Origin: Neobacillus rhizophilus
GTDB lineage: Bacteria > Bacillota > Bacilli > Bacillales > Cytobacillaceae
Length of the DNA: 64,000 nucleotides
Direction of reading: 5' to 3'
Assembly: GCF_018343535.1 (NCBI RefSeq)
Contig: NZ_JAGYPF010000003.1
Coordinates: 248,001 to 312,000, forward strand
The notes beneath the pieces were generated by a model. That model worked only from the letters and a program-made list of their open reading frames with translations, searched no databases and was not told the origin of the DNA. The first letter of the stretch is position 1. Every line of letters starts with the position of its first letter. Below are positions 21,638 to 30,019 of the stretch, in pieces. Position numbers and translations under genes: made by a program.

Positions 21638-23029
21638 TTATTTAATCACCGAGTTTTCTTTTGCATCCTTAATTACTTGATTACCATTCTTCTGATAATC
21701 TTTGATTGCCTGTTCAGGTGATTTTTGACCAGTATAGAGGGCTTGAAGTTCAGGGAATAATACCTGTCTTAACTGGCTGTAACCTGGAACGCTTCCTGTA
21801 AAGTTGAATAAATACTGAGCGTTTTTGTCATATGCTGCGAATAATGGATTTTGTGATTTGAACTCATTTGCCACTGAAGTTCTAACAGGAACACCATTTT
21901 TAGATGCTTTTACTAGCTCAGGATCAGTTGAGAAGAATTTTACAAAATCCTTACTTACTTTAATTCTAGTTTCATCTTGTGTGTTAAATACGGCAGCACC
22001 TGATACATAAGTAAATGTTAATGGGTCGCCGCTTTCAGAAGGAATGTTTGCAAGTCTGATATCGAACTTAGGAGCCTTGCCTTGTTCCATTTCAGCTTTT
22101 GTGTTGTTAAATAGTACTGAGTTAGTGAAGGCAATAGCAATCTTTTGGTTCTTAAACATAGCTAGGACGTCGTTAGAAGAAACTGATTCGGCACCAGGGT
22201 TGGTTAAACCAGCATCATAGGTTTTCTTTAACCATTCTGCAGCTTTCACACCTTTAGCATCATCCAGCACGATATTTCCCTTTTTATCAAAGAACTGATT
22301 GCCAAACATTCTTAGATACGCTAGGTTCCAAGTATCCGCTTGGTTGTTAAGAGCATATAATCCCATTGGATAGGCATTTGGATATTTATCTTTTGGCAAG
22401 TCCTTCTTAAGGGAATTTAAAATTGTTTCATATTCTTCTAAAGTCCACGTTTTAATTTCATTCTCGCCGCCGATATATTTTTCAAGTCCGGCTGCCTTTA
22501 ACATATCAGCGTTGTAAGCAAATGTCCCTGGCATATGGGAGAATGGATAGAAGTAAATATCTTTTCCAAATGTAACAGTATCCCAGTAGTTCTGATCAAT
22601 ATCTTTCTTTGCTGCATCATCGACAATATCATTTAATGGTACTAATGCACCGCGATGAGCGTAGTCACCCATAGCAAACGTATTTTCAAAGAAGATATCT
22701 GGCGGGGTGCCGCCGTTTAACTTAACGTTTAACAGTTCGTCCCGTTGTTCACTGGCAACGACTTCAACCTTAACCTTTACGTCATAGTCCTTATATTGCT
22801 TTGAAAATTTATCTGCTGCATACTTGAAGAAGCTGTCGTAATCAGCCCCTTGTTCAGTTGCATCCATAACACCCTTCCATTGCGGTGTTAACATCAGGGA
22901 TAATTCTACGGTCTTTTTGTCTTTGGATCCTCCGGCCGGTTTGCTTGATTCTTTGTCCGAACAACCAGCTAATGCTGATAGGGCCAGTACACCTGATAAA
23001 GCAGTTGCAAGAAAACGCTTCTTGAACAT
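21638..23029 (-). CDS. Sugar ABC transporter substrate-binding lipoprotein
   Basis: The 463-residue protein has a lipoprotein signal peptide ending in LSALAGC and then a family-1 extracellular solute-binding fold (GGTPPDIFFENTFAMGDYA, FKNQKIAIAFTNS). It would be anchored outside the membrane and deliver substrate to the two permeases downstream. Encoded within a nan operon, its ligand is probably sialic acid or a related amino sugar. This differs from the SatABCD and TRAP systems known elsewhere, so the exact ligand is inferred. Confidence 0.85.
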   Translation of the reverse strand: MFKKRFLATALSGVLALSALAGCSDKESSKPAGGSKDKKTVELSLMLTPQWKGVMDATEQGADYDSFFKYAADKFSKQYKDYDVKVKVEVVASEQRDELLNVKLNGGTPPDIFFENTFAMGDYAHRGALVPLNDIVDDAAKKDIDQNYWDTVTFGKDIYFYPFSHMPGTFAYNADMLKAAGLEKYIGGENEIKTWTLEEYETILNSLKKDLPKDKYPNAYPMGLYALNNQADTWNLAYLRMFGNQFFDKKGNIVLDDAKGVKAAEWLKKTYDAGLTNPGAESVSSNDVLAMFKNQKIAIAFTNSVLFNNTKAEMEQGKAPKFDIRLANIPSESGDPLTFTYVSGAAVFNTQDETRIKVSKDFVKFFSTDPELVKASKNGVPVRTSVANEFKSQNPLFAAYDKNAQYLFNFTGSVPGYSQLRQVLFPELQALYTGQKSPEQAIKDYQKNGNQVIKDAKENSVIK

Positions 23030-23043
23030 ATGTTTCTCCCCTT

Positions 23044-23682
23044 TTATACAAAAGTTTGTAATTTATTGAAGACAAGCTCTGCAAGAAGCCTGTGTCCTTC
23101 CTCATCGAGATGCATATAATCAATGTGATTCATAGGAACGATTCCTTTAGTATCAAGAAATTCAGTTTTCTGAATCCACATCAATTCTTCCAAATGGGCA
23201 GAAAGTTCCGTTGATTTGATGTCACAGTCTTTTCCCATGGATTTTCCTACTTCTGTTTCGTAGTACTCTATCCCAATTGGCGGCGGTGCAATTACTAATA
23301 CTTCAGGGAAATCCCCCTTGACGCCAGCTGGTGAGCTTTTTGCCTTTTGTGAGAGTCTTGCTATGCCTTGGGCAATGTTATAAGAGGTTAAATGGAACCT
23401 CTCTTTCGTATCATTTGTCCCAAGCATTATGATTACTAGCTCTAGCGGAGAATGACTCATCAAACATGGATGAATATAATCGTATCCATTTAGCCCTTCA
23501 AATAGGGGGTCATCCACTACAGATGTCCTGCCTGATAGTCCTTCTTCGACCACTTGAAACTCTTCCCCCAAAAGGTCTGCCAGAATGCTGGTCCACCTGA
23601 TACCTTCCGGGAATCTTCCCAATGTTTTGGCATCATAGCCCCATGTGTTGGAATCTCCAAAGCACACTATTCTTCTTTTCAT
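23044..23682 (-). CDS. SGNH/GDSL hydrolase, probable sialate O-acetylesterase role
   Basis: The 212-residue protein has the SGNH blocks: FGDSNTWGYD with nucleophile Ser, a Gly in EEGLSGRTS, MLGTNDTKERF with Asn, and DYMHLDEEGH with the catalytic Asp and His. It resembles arylesterase-type hydrolases. Lying between nanA and the importer, it may remove acetyl groups from O-acetylated sialic acids, as NanS and SiaE do with other folds. There is no signal peptide, so it acts inside the cell. The start is the ATG just after nanA ends (4-nt gap). Confidence 0.8.
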   Translation of the reverse strand: MKRRIVCFGDSNTWGYDAKTLGRFPEGIRWTSILADLLGEEFQVVEEGLSGRTSVVDDPLFEGLNGYDYIHPCLMSHSPLELVIIMLGTNDTKERFHLTSYNIAQGIARLSQKAKSSPAGVKGDFPEVLVIAPPPIGIEYYETEVGKSMGKDCDIKSTELSAHLEELMWIQKTEFLDTKGIVPMNHIDYMHLDEEGHRLLAELVFNKLQTFV

Positions 23683-23686
23683 CCTT

Positions 23687-24598
23687 CTACCTGCCGTATT
23701 TAAGGATAGCTTGATCAATCATATTCTTGATTTCTTCAACCTTGTTCAAATCCTCGCCGGTTACAGGCTCAAGCGGTCCTCTTACACTTCCAACATTGAC
23801 CCCTCGTAATTTTAGAAGTTCCTTAATCGTAGAGTACATATGGCCATTTAGAGAACATAAAGCAATAATGATATCGTTAATATCCCGTTGAATATTTTTC
23901 GCTTGTTCAAAATTCCCTGATGACACGAACTCTTCCGCTTTTAAAAGCAGTTCAGGCATTGCCGCATACGTACCGCCGATTCCACTGTCAGCGCCAATTA
24001 CTCTGCCAGAAACATACTGTTCATCAGGACCATTAAAGACGATGAAATCTTCTCCTGCTGCTGCCTTAAAGCGTTCGATATCCATTACCGGCATTGATGA
24101 ATTCTTTACGCCGATTACCTTTTTATTTTCAATCAATTTCTTAAAGGCCTGCAGCGAAAGATTGTATCCTGTTGTTTGCGGAATGTTGTAGATAATAAAC
24201 GGCAGTTTAGTAGATTCCATGATTTCTGTCCAATACTTAATAACAGAGCTGTCTGGAAGTTTAAAATAGATTGGCGGAATGGCAGAAAGTGCATCATAGC
24301 CAAGCTCTTCTGCGTATTTAGCCAAGGCGACGCTTTCCCGCGTTGATGGTGCGCCGACATGTGCGATTAATGTCAGCTTCCCTTTGACCGCTTCGGCAAC
24401 ATATTTTAAGGTTGCTTTTCTTTCCTCAAGATTTTGGTAAATGCATTCTCCTGAGCTCCCGCCGACATAAAGCCCCTTTACCCCTTTTTCATAAAGATAG
24501 TTGCAGAGGTCTTTTGTTCTCATTTCCGATACTTCACCTGCATCATCATAACAGGCATAAAATGCAGGAATGATCCCTTTAAACTTTTCTAAATTCAT
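23687..24598 (-). CDS. nanA: N-acetylneuraminate lyase
   Basis: NanA splits N-acetylneuraminate into ManNAc and pyruvate. The 303-residue DHDPS-family TIM barrel shows GGSSGECIYQ for the carboxylate site, YNIPQTTGYN with the catalytic Tyr, GVKNSS with the Schiff-base Lys, and GADSGIGGTYA. It is the first gene of the operon. A promoter with a cre over its start site lies upstream. The ATG at 24598 follows AGGTGGGG; an upstream in-frame start extends into the cre and is rejected. Confidence 0.94.
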   Translation of the reverse strand: MNLEKFKGIIPAFYACYDDAGEVSEMRTKDLCNYLYEKGVKGLYVGGSSGECIYQNLEERKATLKYVAEAVKGKLTLIAHVGAPSTRESVALAKYAEELGYDALSAIPPIYFKLPDSSVIKYWTEIMESTKLPFIIYNIPQTTGYNLSLQAFKKLIENKKVIGVKNSSMPVMDIERFKAAAGEDFIVFNGPDEQYVSGRVIGADSGIGGTYAAMPELLLKAEEFVSSGNFEQAKNIQRDINDIIIALCSLNGHMYSTIKELLKLRGVNVGSVRGPLEPVTGEDLNKVEEIKNMIDQAILKYGR

Positions 24599-24624
24599 GT
24601 ATATCCCCACCTGAGTGAAAGTAA

Positions 24625-24638
24625 TGTTAGCGTTTACA
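24625..24638 (-). promoter_or_regulatory. cre site over the nanA transcription start
   Basis: On the minus strand TGTAAACGCTAACA is a full match to TGWAANCGNTNWCA. It begins 6 nt after the -10 hexamer, so CcpA bound here should block initiation when glucose is present. Confidence 0.8.
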
Positions 24639-24643
24639 GTCAA

Positions 24644-24672
24644 AATATATCATAAAATTTCTTGTGTGTAAA
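24644..24672 (-). promoter_or_regulatory. SigA promoter of the nanA operon
   Basis: On the minus strand TTTACA (24667-24672) and TATATT (24644-24649) have a 17-bp spacer, followed by a cre over the start site. Confidence 0.7.
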
Positions 24673-24725
24673 TAATTTTCTTCACATTTTATTTTTTTGA
24701 AAAAAATCTCCACTTTTTTCTCGAA

Positions 24726-26408
24726 CTAAACAGACATCCTATCTGCTTCAAAGTCCAGCTTAATATCATTATCTATTCGTGATATTACTAACCTTTTGCT
24801 ATAGGCTTCATCCTCAAACGGATAGTCCTCGCGATAATGAGCGCCCCTGCTTTCCTTTCTTTGGAGCATTGCCTTTAGAAGCAGGTCGGAAAGAATCAGG
24901 AAGTTTCGTGCTTTAAAGGCACTTTTTCGCTCTTTTATAGTATTTGTAAAAATCCCCATATTAAAAGAAGCTTTCAATTCCTTAATTTCATTCAAGGCCG
25001 TTTGGAGATTTTTTTCATTGCGAATGACGTTACCCTGGAACCACATGATTTCTCTGACTGCGTCCATTACATCATGTGGAGTCATTGTATTTTGGGTATC
25101 TGCTGAAAAGGCATGAATCTCCTGTGTCAACTGCGTTGTCACCTGATGTGGATTGATTTCTAGCCGCTCGATGCTTTCTGCATATTCAAGGCAATTTTGG
25201 GCAGCGCGTTTTCCGAACACCATGCAAGCTCCGGTAGAATTCCCCCCCAAACGGTTGGCACCCTCAATCCCGCCGGCCAGCTCTCCTATTGCATATAGCC
25301 CGGGTACGCCTGTCCTGCCATAGCTGTCAATTTTGACGCCCCCGTTGCTGGCATGGGCAAACGGAGCAATCTTCATCTTATCCTTGATTAGGTTTATGCC
25401 GCGTTCTTCCAGCCAATTTAAATAGATCGTATAGAAATCACTTTTATTCTTGTAAATTTCCGGATCGTAAAGTAACTCAAAACCATCTTCACTTTTCGTT
25501 CTGAAAATTTCTTTCATCATCGCAATATCAAAATATTTGGATGGCAGGGAGTTTGTAAACGGACCATGGGTACTGCGGATTATAAGGCATTCTTGCTTGG
25601 AAAGACCTTCCGGGAGCACACTATCTAAAATGCTGTTCCCGTCCTCATCCACAAAATCCTTGCAATAATTTAACGTGTGTTCGCCCCATAATGTCTTGTA
25701 TTTTGGTGAGGTAAAGCCCGGGATAAATTGAATAAACTCCATATTAACCAGACTCGCGCCTGCTTCAAGCGCCAGAATATGGCCCGAGCCATCAACATCA
25801 TTTGGGTTCAAATTATGCTTATAGATATTCCCAAATCCCCCGGAAGCAAGGACAACGGCTTTACAATTAATCATGATAAAGTCATTATCCCGGTTCAACA
25901 GAATCGCCCCAGCCACTCTACCATCCTGCTTTACCAAGGAAATGACTGCAGTTCTCTCCATGAGGGTAATATTAGGGTAATGATCGATGATTTCAGTAAC
26001 ATTTTCCCTGATTTTATTCCAATCCTTCAGCATATAAATAGTTCTGCCATGGTTGGCAAAACAGGCCTTTCGGTCATCAGAAAGCTTATAAGGCTCAATT
26101 CCGATTTCGGGAAACTCCTCGACCCTGTCCCGAATCTCATCAATATAGATTCTTGCCATCTCCCGGTCTTGCATATGATGGCTGACGGCATCAATATCCT
26201 CCAAAAACACACCCTTATCTTCATCGTTTTTTGTCACTTGTGTCCCTAAAGAAGCCTTTAAGGGAAAAAAACTTGATCCGGAACAAAGCTGTGTTTTTGT
26301 CGACATGATGATGCTTTGTCCGGCTTTGGCTAGTTCCATGCTTACCTTAAGCCCGGCAATCCCGCTGCCAACGACCAAAACATCCGTTGTCATAAGCTCT
26401 TTAATCAT
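24726..26408 (-). CDS. FAD-dependent oxidoreductase, fumarate reductase/SDH flavoprotein family
   Basis: The 560-residue protein has an N-terminal FAD Rossmann motif (VLVVGSGIAGL), GGFGNIY, the C-terminal FAD signature (LYAIGELAGGIEGANRLGGNS) and the helical C-terminal domain of SDH/FrdA/NadB proteins with RKESRGAHYREDYP. The family motif RGEGG, which carries the catalytic Arg, and the FHPT segment are not visible at the expected place. The substrate is therefore probably not fumarate or succinate. No iron-sulfur or membrane subunit is adjacent. It lies 14 nt after nanQ and shares the nan region's cre control, suggesting a step in sialic acid or sialoside use. The reaction is unknown. Confidence 0.8.
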   Translation of the reverse strand: MIKELMTTDVLVVGSGIAGLKVSMELAKAGQSIIMSTKTQLCSGSSFFPLKASLGTQVTKNDEDKGVFLEDIDAVSHHMQDREMARIYIDEIRDRVEEFPEIGIEPYKLSDDRKACFANHGRTIYMLKDWNKIRENVTEIIDHYPNITLMERTAVISLVKQDGRVAGAILLNRDNDFIMINCKAVVLASGGFGNIYKHNLNPNDVDGSGHILALEAGASLVNMEFIQFIPGFTSPKYKTLWGEHTLNYCKDFVDEDGNSILDSVLPEGLSKQECLIIRSTHGPFTNSLPSKYFDIAMMKEIFRTKSEDGFELLYDPEIYKNKSDFYTIYLNWLEERGINLIKDKMKIAPFAHASNGGVKIDSYGRTGVPGLYAIGELAGGIEGANRLGGNSTGACMVFGKRAAQNCLEYAESIERLEINPHQVTTQLTQEIHAFSADTQNTMTPHDVMDAVREIMWFQGNVIRNEKNLQTALNEIKELKASFNMGIFTNTIKERKSAFKARNFLILSDLLLKAMLQRKESRGAHYREDYPFEDEAYSKRLVISRIDNDIKLDFEADRMSV

Positions 26409-26422
26409 CTGTTCCGCACATC

Positions 26423-26875
26423 CTAAATAAGAATTTTAAAAACTACTTTTCTGACCCTTTCCGCTCCGTCTACTTTGATACCCGTCATATGAACATCTTT
26501 CGGATATAGGAGCATGAAATTGCCCTGTTCTAGCTTCACTTTAGACTGTACTTTTCCTTCCAGCAGGAAAAAATCGTCCTGTTCATCGTAGTCCTGTTTT
26601 ACCGACATTCTTTCAAATAGCTCATAAGCGACAAACTCTTTTCCCTCAAGTATATAGTGAAGGTCGATATATTTTTTATGGGATTCCCAGAACCGTTCCT
26701 CGGCTTCTTTCGTGTCATATTCTATTAAATTGAAAAAAAGTTCTTCCCCATAAACTTCATGCATGCCTGTTTGAAGACTTGAAAAATCGTGTGTTTGAAT
26801 ATAATGAATGGCACGATTCACTCTTTCGTTTATCCCTTTATATAACTCAGAGTTACTAATGTGATCGGCAATCAT
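26423..26875 (-). CDS. nanQ: YhcH/YjgK/YiaL family protein, NanQ-type sialic acid anomerase
   Basis: The 150-residue cupin-fold protein has the family pattern: HEVYGEELFFNLIEYDTKE, RFWESHKKYIDLHYILEG with metal-binding residues, and LLYPKDVHMTG with the last His. E. coli NanQ (YhcH) of this family speeds the anomer conversion of N-acetylneuraminate, and that role fits here. It is the first gene of a two-gene unit with the flavoprotein. I chose the ATG at 26875, with AAGGAG 9 nt upstream. Related proteins (EbgC, YiaL) act on other sugars, so specificity rests on context. Confidence 0.85.
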   Translation of the reverse strand: MIADHISNSELYKGINERVNRAIHYIQTHDFSSLQTGMHEVYGEELFFNLIEYDTKEAEERFWESHKKYIDLHYILEGKEFVAYELFERMSVKQDYDEQDDFFLLEGKVQSKVKLEQGNFMLLYPKDVHMTGIKVDGAERVRKVVFKILI

Positions 26876-26908
26876 CTTTCTCGGCTCCTTCATAAATTGG
26901 ATTCTTAG

Positions 26909-26922
26909 TGTTAAACGCTTTC
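26909..26922 (-). promoter_or_regulatory. cre-like site over the nanQ transcription start
   Basis: On the minus strand TGAAAGCGTTTAAC fits TGWAANCGNTNWCA at all but the last two positions. It sits 6 nt after the -10, the same arrangement as at nanA. Confidence 0.6.
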
Positions 26923-26927
26923 AAACA

Positions 26928-26957
26928 AAATATAGCATAATCAAAAAGTTTCGTAAA
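26928..26957 (-). promoter_or_regulatory. SigA promoter of nanQ
   Basis: On the minus strand TATATT (26928-26933) is preceded at about 18 bp by TTTACG. The hexamers and the downstream cre copy the nanA promoter layout. Confidence 0.6.
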
Positions 26958-27028
26958 TTATTTTCTTTTTTAAAAGTAAAAACGGAAGAAATTTTCACCA
27001 AATAGGTATACAAAAAAAACAGAGACCG

Positions 27029-27622
27029 TTATGATCTCTGGCGCTTTCCTTCTTTATCAATCACGATGCCATCAACGAGCTTCTCAGCCGCTTTTCGATA
27101 TAAGTTACTCATATGGACAAGGGACGAAATCATCAGGACCCGTTCCAGATAGGGCGACGTATCCTCCTGCCCTTCAGCGATTTCTTCCTTTACCTCCAAC
27201 CCTCTTCTAGTCATTTCTTCTTTGAAATCGGAGACATTTTGGGCAGTCAAATTTAGATAACTGTTATAGAAAGAGTCTAAATCGATATCTTCCTTCATAA
27301 TTCTTTTATTAAGCCCATCAAGAGTCGTTTTGATATCGTTAATTGATAGTGCACCTTTCAGTTGATAGATTAAACTAATAAGGATGAGATGCTCTTTGGA
27401 GTATTTTTTATTTTTAATAGGAAAAATAAGCTTTCCTTTGGCGTAATTGTTAATCATTGTTTTCGTAAGAATTTTTTCCTCATCGTTCCGCTTCGATTCC
27501 GCAAATTTATTTTCAAAAAGCTGGATGACCTGGTCCATATATAAATCTATCTTTGGAATCTCATCCAACGGCAAATTCGCTTCCAAATCAAGTTCTTCAA
27601 TGATTTGATTGATTTTTTCCAT
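27029..27622 (-). CDS. DUF1836 family protein
   Basis: The 197-residue protein matches DUF1836: LPLDEIPKIDLYMDQV near the N-terminus, then LTKTMINNYAKGKLIFP and KYSKEHLILISLIYQLKG. This part resembles a MerR-like winged helix, so a DNA-binding role has been suggested for the family. The C-terminal 90 residues are helical and charged. No target is known. It stands alone, divergent from trhA, with GGGG before ATG. Confidence 0.8.
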   Translation of the reverse strand: MEKINQIIEELDLEANLPLDEIPKIDLYMDQVIQLFENKFAESKRNDEEKILTKTMINNYAKGKLIFPIKNKKYSKEHLILISLIYQLKGALSINDIKTTLDGLNKRIMKEDIDLDSFYNSYLNLTAQNVSDFKEEMTRRGLEVKEEIAEGQEDTSPYLERVLMISSLVHMSNLYRKAAEKLVDGIVIDKEGKRQRS

Positions 27623-27753
27623 TAATGTTAACCCCGTTCACTTCATAATATTTTTTATTATACCTGAAGATATAGTCATTGACTAGATTCTGATATACTT
27701 GTATCATTATATATAGTTATTAAAACTACGTGGTGGAATAGGAGTGTTACATA

Positions 27754-28401
27754 ATGAATGCGTATATTCGGGAGCCCATTAACGGACTCACTCATTTGAC
27801 GGGAGCGATTCTGTCTTTTGTCGGATTGTTGGCGATGGTGATCAAAGCCTCACTGACTTCCCATTCGCCCCTTGCCATTGCCGCTGTCATCATTTTTGGT
27901 ATCAGCATGATTCTTCTTTATTCAGCCTCGGCAACCTACCATATGGTAATTGCGCGGGCTAAAGTGATTGCTTTTTTAAGAAAACTTGACCATTCGATGA
28001 TTTTTATCCTGATTGCCGGTACGTACACTCCATTCTGTTTTATCAGCTTAAATGGAAAAACAGGTGCTGTTCTCTTTTCGATTATTGCAGCAGTGGCCAT
28101 CTGCGGCGTTGTTTTTAAAATGGTTTGGTTTCACTGCCCGCGCTGGATTTCAACCGCGTTGTATATTGTGATGGGATGGATGGTGGTTTTTGTTTTCTCG
28201 CCGCTGGCAGGCAGCATCAATCCAAACGGCTTGTTTCTGCTCATACTTGGCGGTGTTTTCTACACGGTTGGCGGTGTCATTTATGGAGCAAAGCCTAAGT
28301 TTTTGCAAGTTAAAAATTGGGGTTTCCATGAAATTTTCCATATCTTCATTATGCTCGGAAGCTTAGCCCATTTTATGTGCGTGTTTTTATATGTCATCTA
28401 A
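27754..28401 (+). CDS. trhA: Hemolysin III / TrhA family membrane protein
   Basis: The 215-residue protein has seven hydrophobic segments and the PAQR/hemolysin III residues: REPINGLTHL with the first His, SATYHMV, and FHEIFHIFIMLGSLAHF with the metal-binding histidines. It matches B. subtilis YplQ. TrhA proteins help control membrane fluidity and are probably Zn-dependent hydrolases. AGGAG lies 9 nt before ATG. The name hemolysin is historic and does not imply toxicity. Confidence 0.9.
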   Translation: MNAYIREPINGLTHLTGAILSFVGLLAMVIKASLTSHSPLAIAAVIIFGISMILLYSASATYHMVIARAKVIAFLRKLDHSMIFILIAGTYTPFCFISLNGKTGAVLFSIIAAVAICGVVFKMVWFHCPRWISTALYIVMGWMVVFVFSPLAGSINPNGLFLLILGGVFYTVGGVIYGAKPKFLQVKNWGFHEIFHIFIMLGSLAHFMCVFLYVI

Positions 28402-28429
28402 TAAAAAAAGTGCTTGGTCTTCCAAGCTT

Positions 28430-28460
28430 AGGCTGTCGAGAATCTTTCGATAGCCTTTAT
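28430..28460 (+). terminator. Terminator after trhA
   Basis: AGGCTGTCGA pairs with TCGATAGCCT (one G-T) around a 7-nt loop and is followed by TTATTTAATT. A smaller GCTTGG/CCAAGC hairpin sits just before it and is nearly repeated at 29207-29222. Confidence 0.75.
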
Positions 28461-28492
28461 TTAATTATTCAATTTAGGGCTGTGCAACAAGT

Positions 28493-28626
28493 CTGTTGAT
28501 TGGCGCTCCAGACACTTCGCGCACCTTAGGGCGTGCCGGGGAGCCTCCTCGTCGCTTCGCTCCTGCGGGGTCTCCCCTGCCCCGTACTCCCGCAGGAGTC
28601 TTCTTGCCTTCCGCGCCAATCAACAG
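28493..28626 (-). repeat. 134-bp inverted-end element, copy 1 (minus orientation)
   Basis: The element is bounded by perfect 14-bp inverted ends, CTGTTGATTGGCGC and its complement. Inside, GGAGACCCCGCAGG, CTCCTGCGGGA and GAGGAGGCTC (read on the minus strand) are shared with the copy at 28973-29106. No coding sequence is seen. It is GC-rich relative to its surroundings. Elements with this look recur between genes in many Bacillus genomes, from memory. Confidence 0.85.
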
Positions 28627-28717
28627 GTGTATCAAAAAGACCATCAACTCCAATAAATAATGAAAATAAGTTGTAAATTCAATGTTTATGTCCGCTATCC
28701 AGCTCCATTATTAAGCT

Positions 28718-28922
28718 GATGAAGGACAAAATGAAAGGATTCCAAGAAGGAAATGTCCCTCATAAGGCTGATGAAGGACAAAAACGAAGAAATCGAGAAG
28801 AAAATGTCCCTCATAAAGCCGATGAAGGACAAAATGGAAGGATTCAAGAAGTAAATGTCCCTCATAAAGCCAATGAAGGACAAAATCGAAGAAATCGAGA
28901 AGGAAATGTCCCTAATACGAAC
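28718..28922 (+). repeat. Four-unit tandem repeat, 51-52 bp period
   Basis: Units begin RATGAAGGACAAAA and end AAATGTCCCTCATAAAG. Units 1 and 3 share one middle (GGATTC) and units 2 and 4 another (GAAATCGAGAA), so a 102-bp pair was duplicated. At each junction TGTCCCTCAT can pair with ATGAAGGACA around a 7-nt loop. The open frame through it (68 codons) has no credible ribosome site and is treated as a by-product. The rest of 28402-29233 shows no gene. Confidence 0.85.
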
Positions 28923-28972
28923 TAGTTGGGTAAGAAAAAAGTGTGTTGCTATAATTAAGTGGATTTGCCTCC

Positions 28973-29106
28973 CTGTTGATTGGAGCGGAGGGCACTCGAC
29001 TCCTGCGGGATATAGAGGTCACTGGAGACCCCGCAGGCGCCATAGCGCCGAGGAGGCTCTAGGACCTCCCCAACGGAAAGCAAGTGCCCGGAGTGGAAAT
29101 CAACAG
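28973..29106 (+). repeat. 134-bp inverted-end element, copy 2 (plus orientation)
   Basis: The length is identical to copy 1 and it starts and ends with CTGTTGATT / AATCAACAG. Internal blocks CTCCTGCGGGA, GGAGACCCCGCAGG and GAGGAGGCTC are in the same order, but on the opposite strand to copy 1. The two copies therefore flank the 51-bp array as an inverted pair. Confidence 0.85.
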
Positions 29107-29233
29107 ACCTATCAGCATAGCCATATCTAATAATAAAAATCGAAATTTTGGATCCTAACAAAAATTAAAAATTGCCGAGAAAAATACACCTTCTTGACAA
29201 TCTGAGCTTGGTCTTCCAGGCTCTTTTTCATGC

Positions 29234-30019
29234 TTAATGTATTTTTTTAAATCCGTATTTTTTAAAAATGTCCATTGATGTTTGATTTTGAAGATATTCG
29301 AGAAACAGCTCGGCTTCTTTTGGATGTGCCGTTTCTTTTACAACACCTACCGGATAGATGATGGGGGTATGTGTGTTGTCCTCTGCCGTTGCTGCTATTT
29401 TAACCTTATTGGAGGTTAAAGCATCGGTTTTATAGACTACTCCCGCATCCACATTTCCGGTTTCAACATAGGTAAGGACTTGGCGGACGTCTTTTGCGTA
29501 GACTACTTTACCTTGAAGGGAATTCCAAATATTCAATGCATCGAATGTTTCCTGCGCATATTTTCCGGCAGGCACCGATTCCGGGGTACCAACCGAAATG
29601 GTTTCCGCGCGCGAAACATCTTTAAAATTATTAATACTTTTCCTATTATCCTTCGGAACAACTAACACCAGGTCATTTCCCACAAGATTAACACTTTTTT
29701 TCTGTTCAATGTCGCCTTTTTGGACCAATAAATTGAATTTATCCTCTGCAGCGGAAAAGAACAAATCTACAGGCGCTCCTTGGGAAATTTGCTGCTGCAG
29801 CGCTCCAGAAGCACCAAAGTTATAATTTATTTGTACATTGGGATGGGCTTTTTCAAAGCTTGCTTTAATATCATTCAAGGAATCTTGCAGACTTGCGGCA
29901 GCAGAAATGGTTAATTCCACTTTCGCGTCTTTCTTATCTGGTTTATTGGCTTGATCATTTGAAGAACATCCGGATAGGACTAACACTAACAGCAGTGCTG
30001 TGAAAAATATTTTTTTCAC
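29234..30019 (-). CDS. modA: Molybdate ABC transporter substrate-binding lipoprotein
   Basis: The 261-residue protein has a lipoprotein signal ending VLSGC, then the ModA fold: ISAAASLQDSLNDIK, NFGASGALQQQISQGAPVD, and VGTPESVPAGKYA with anion-binding residues. It should bind molybdate or tungstate outside the membrane. No modB or modC is adjacent, which is unusual. Instead it ends a five-gene minus-strand run of peptidases, a small HTH protein and a DUF488 protein, overlapping the last by 4 nt. Confidence 0.92.
   Translation of the reverse strand: MKKIFFTALLLVLVLSGCSSNDQANKPDKKDAKVELTISAAASLQDSLNDIKASFEKAHPNVQINYNFGASGALQQQISQGAPVDLFFSAAEDKFNLLVQKGDIEQKKSVNLVGNDLVLVVPKDNRKSINNFKDVSRAETISVGTPESVPAGKYAQETFDALNIWNSLQGKVVYAKDVRQVLTYVETGNVDAGVVYKTDALTSNKVKIAATAEDNTHTPIIYPVGVVKETAHPKEAELFLEYLQNQTSMDIFKKYGFKKIH

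Noticed and set aside
28719-28925. 68-codon frame through the 51-bp array
   Set aside because: Explained by the repeat; no ribosome site and low-complexity product.
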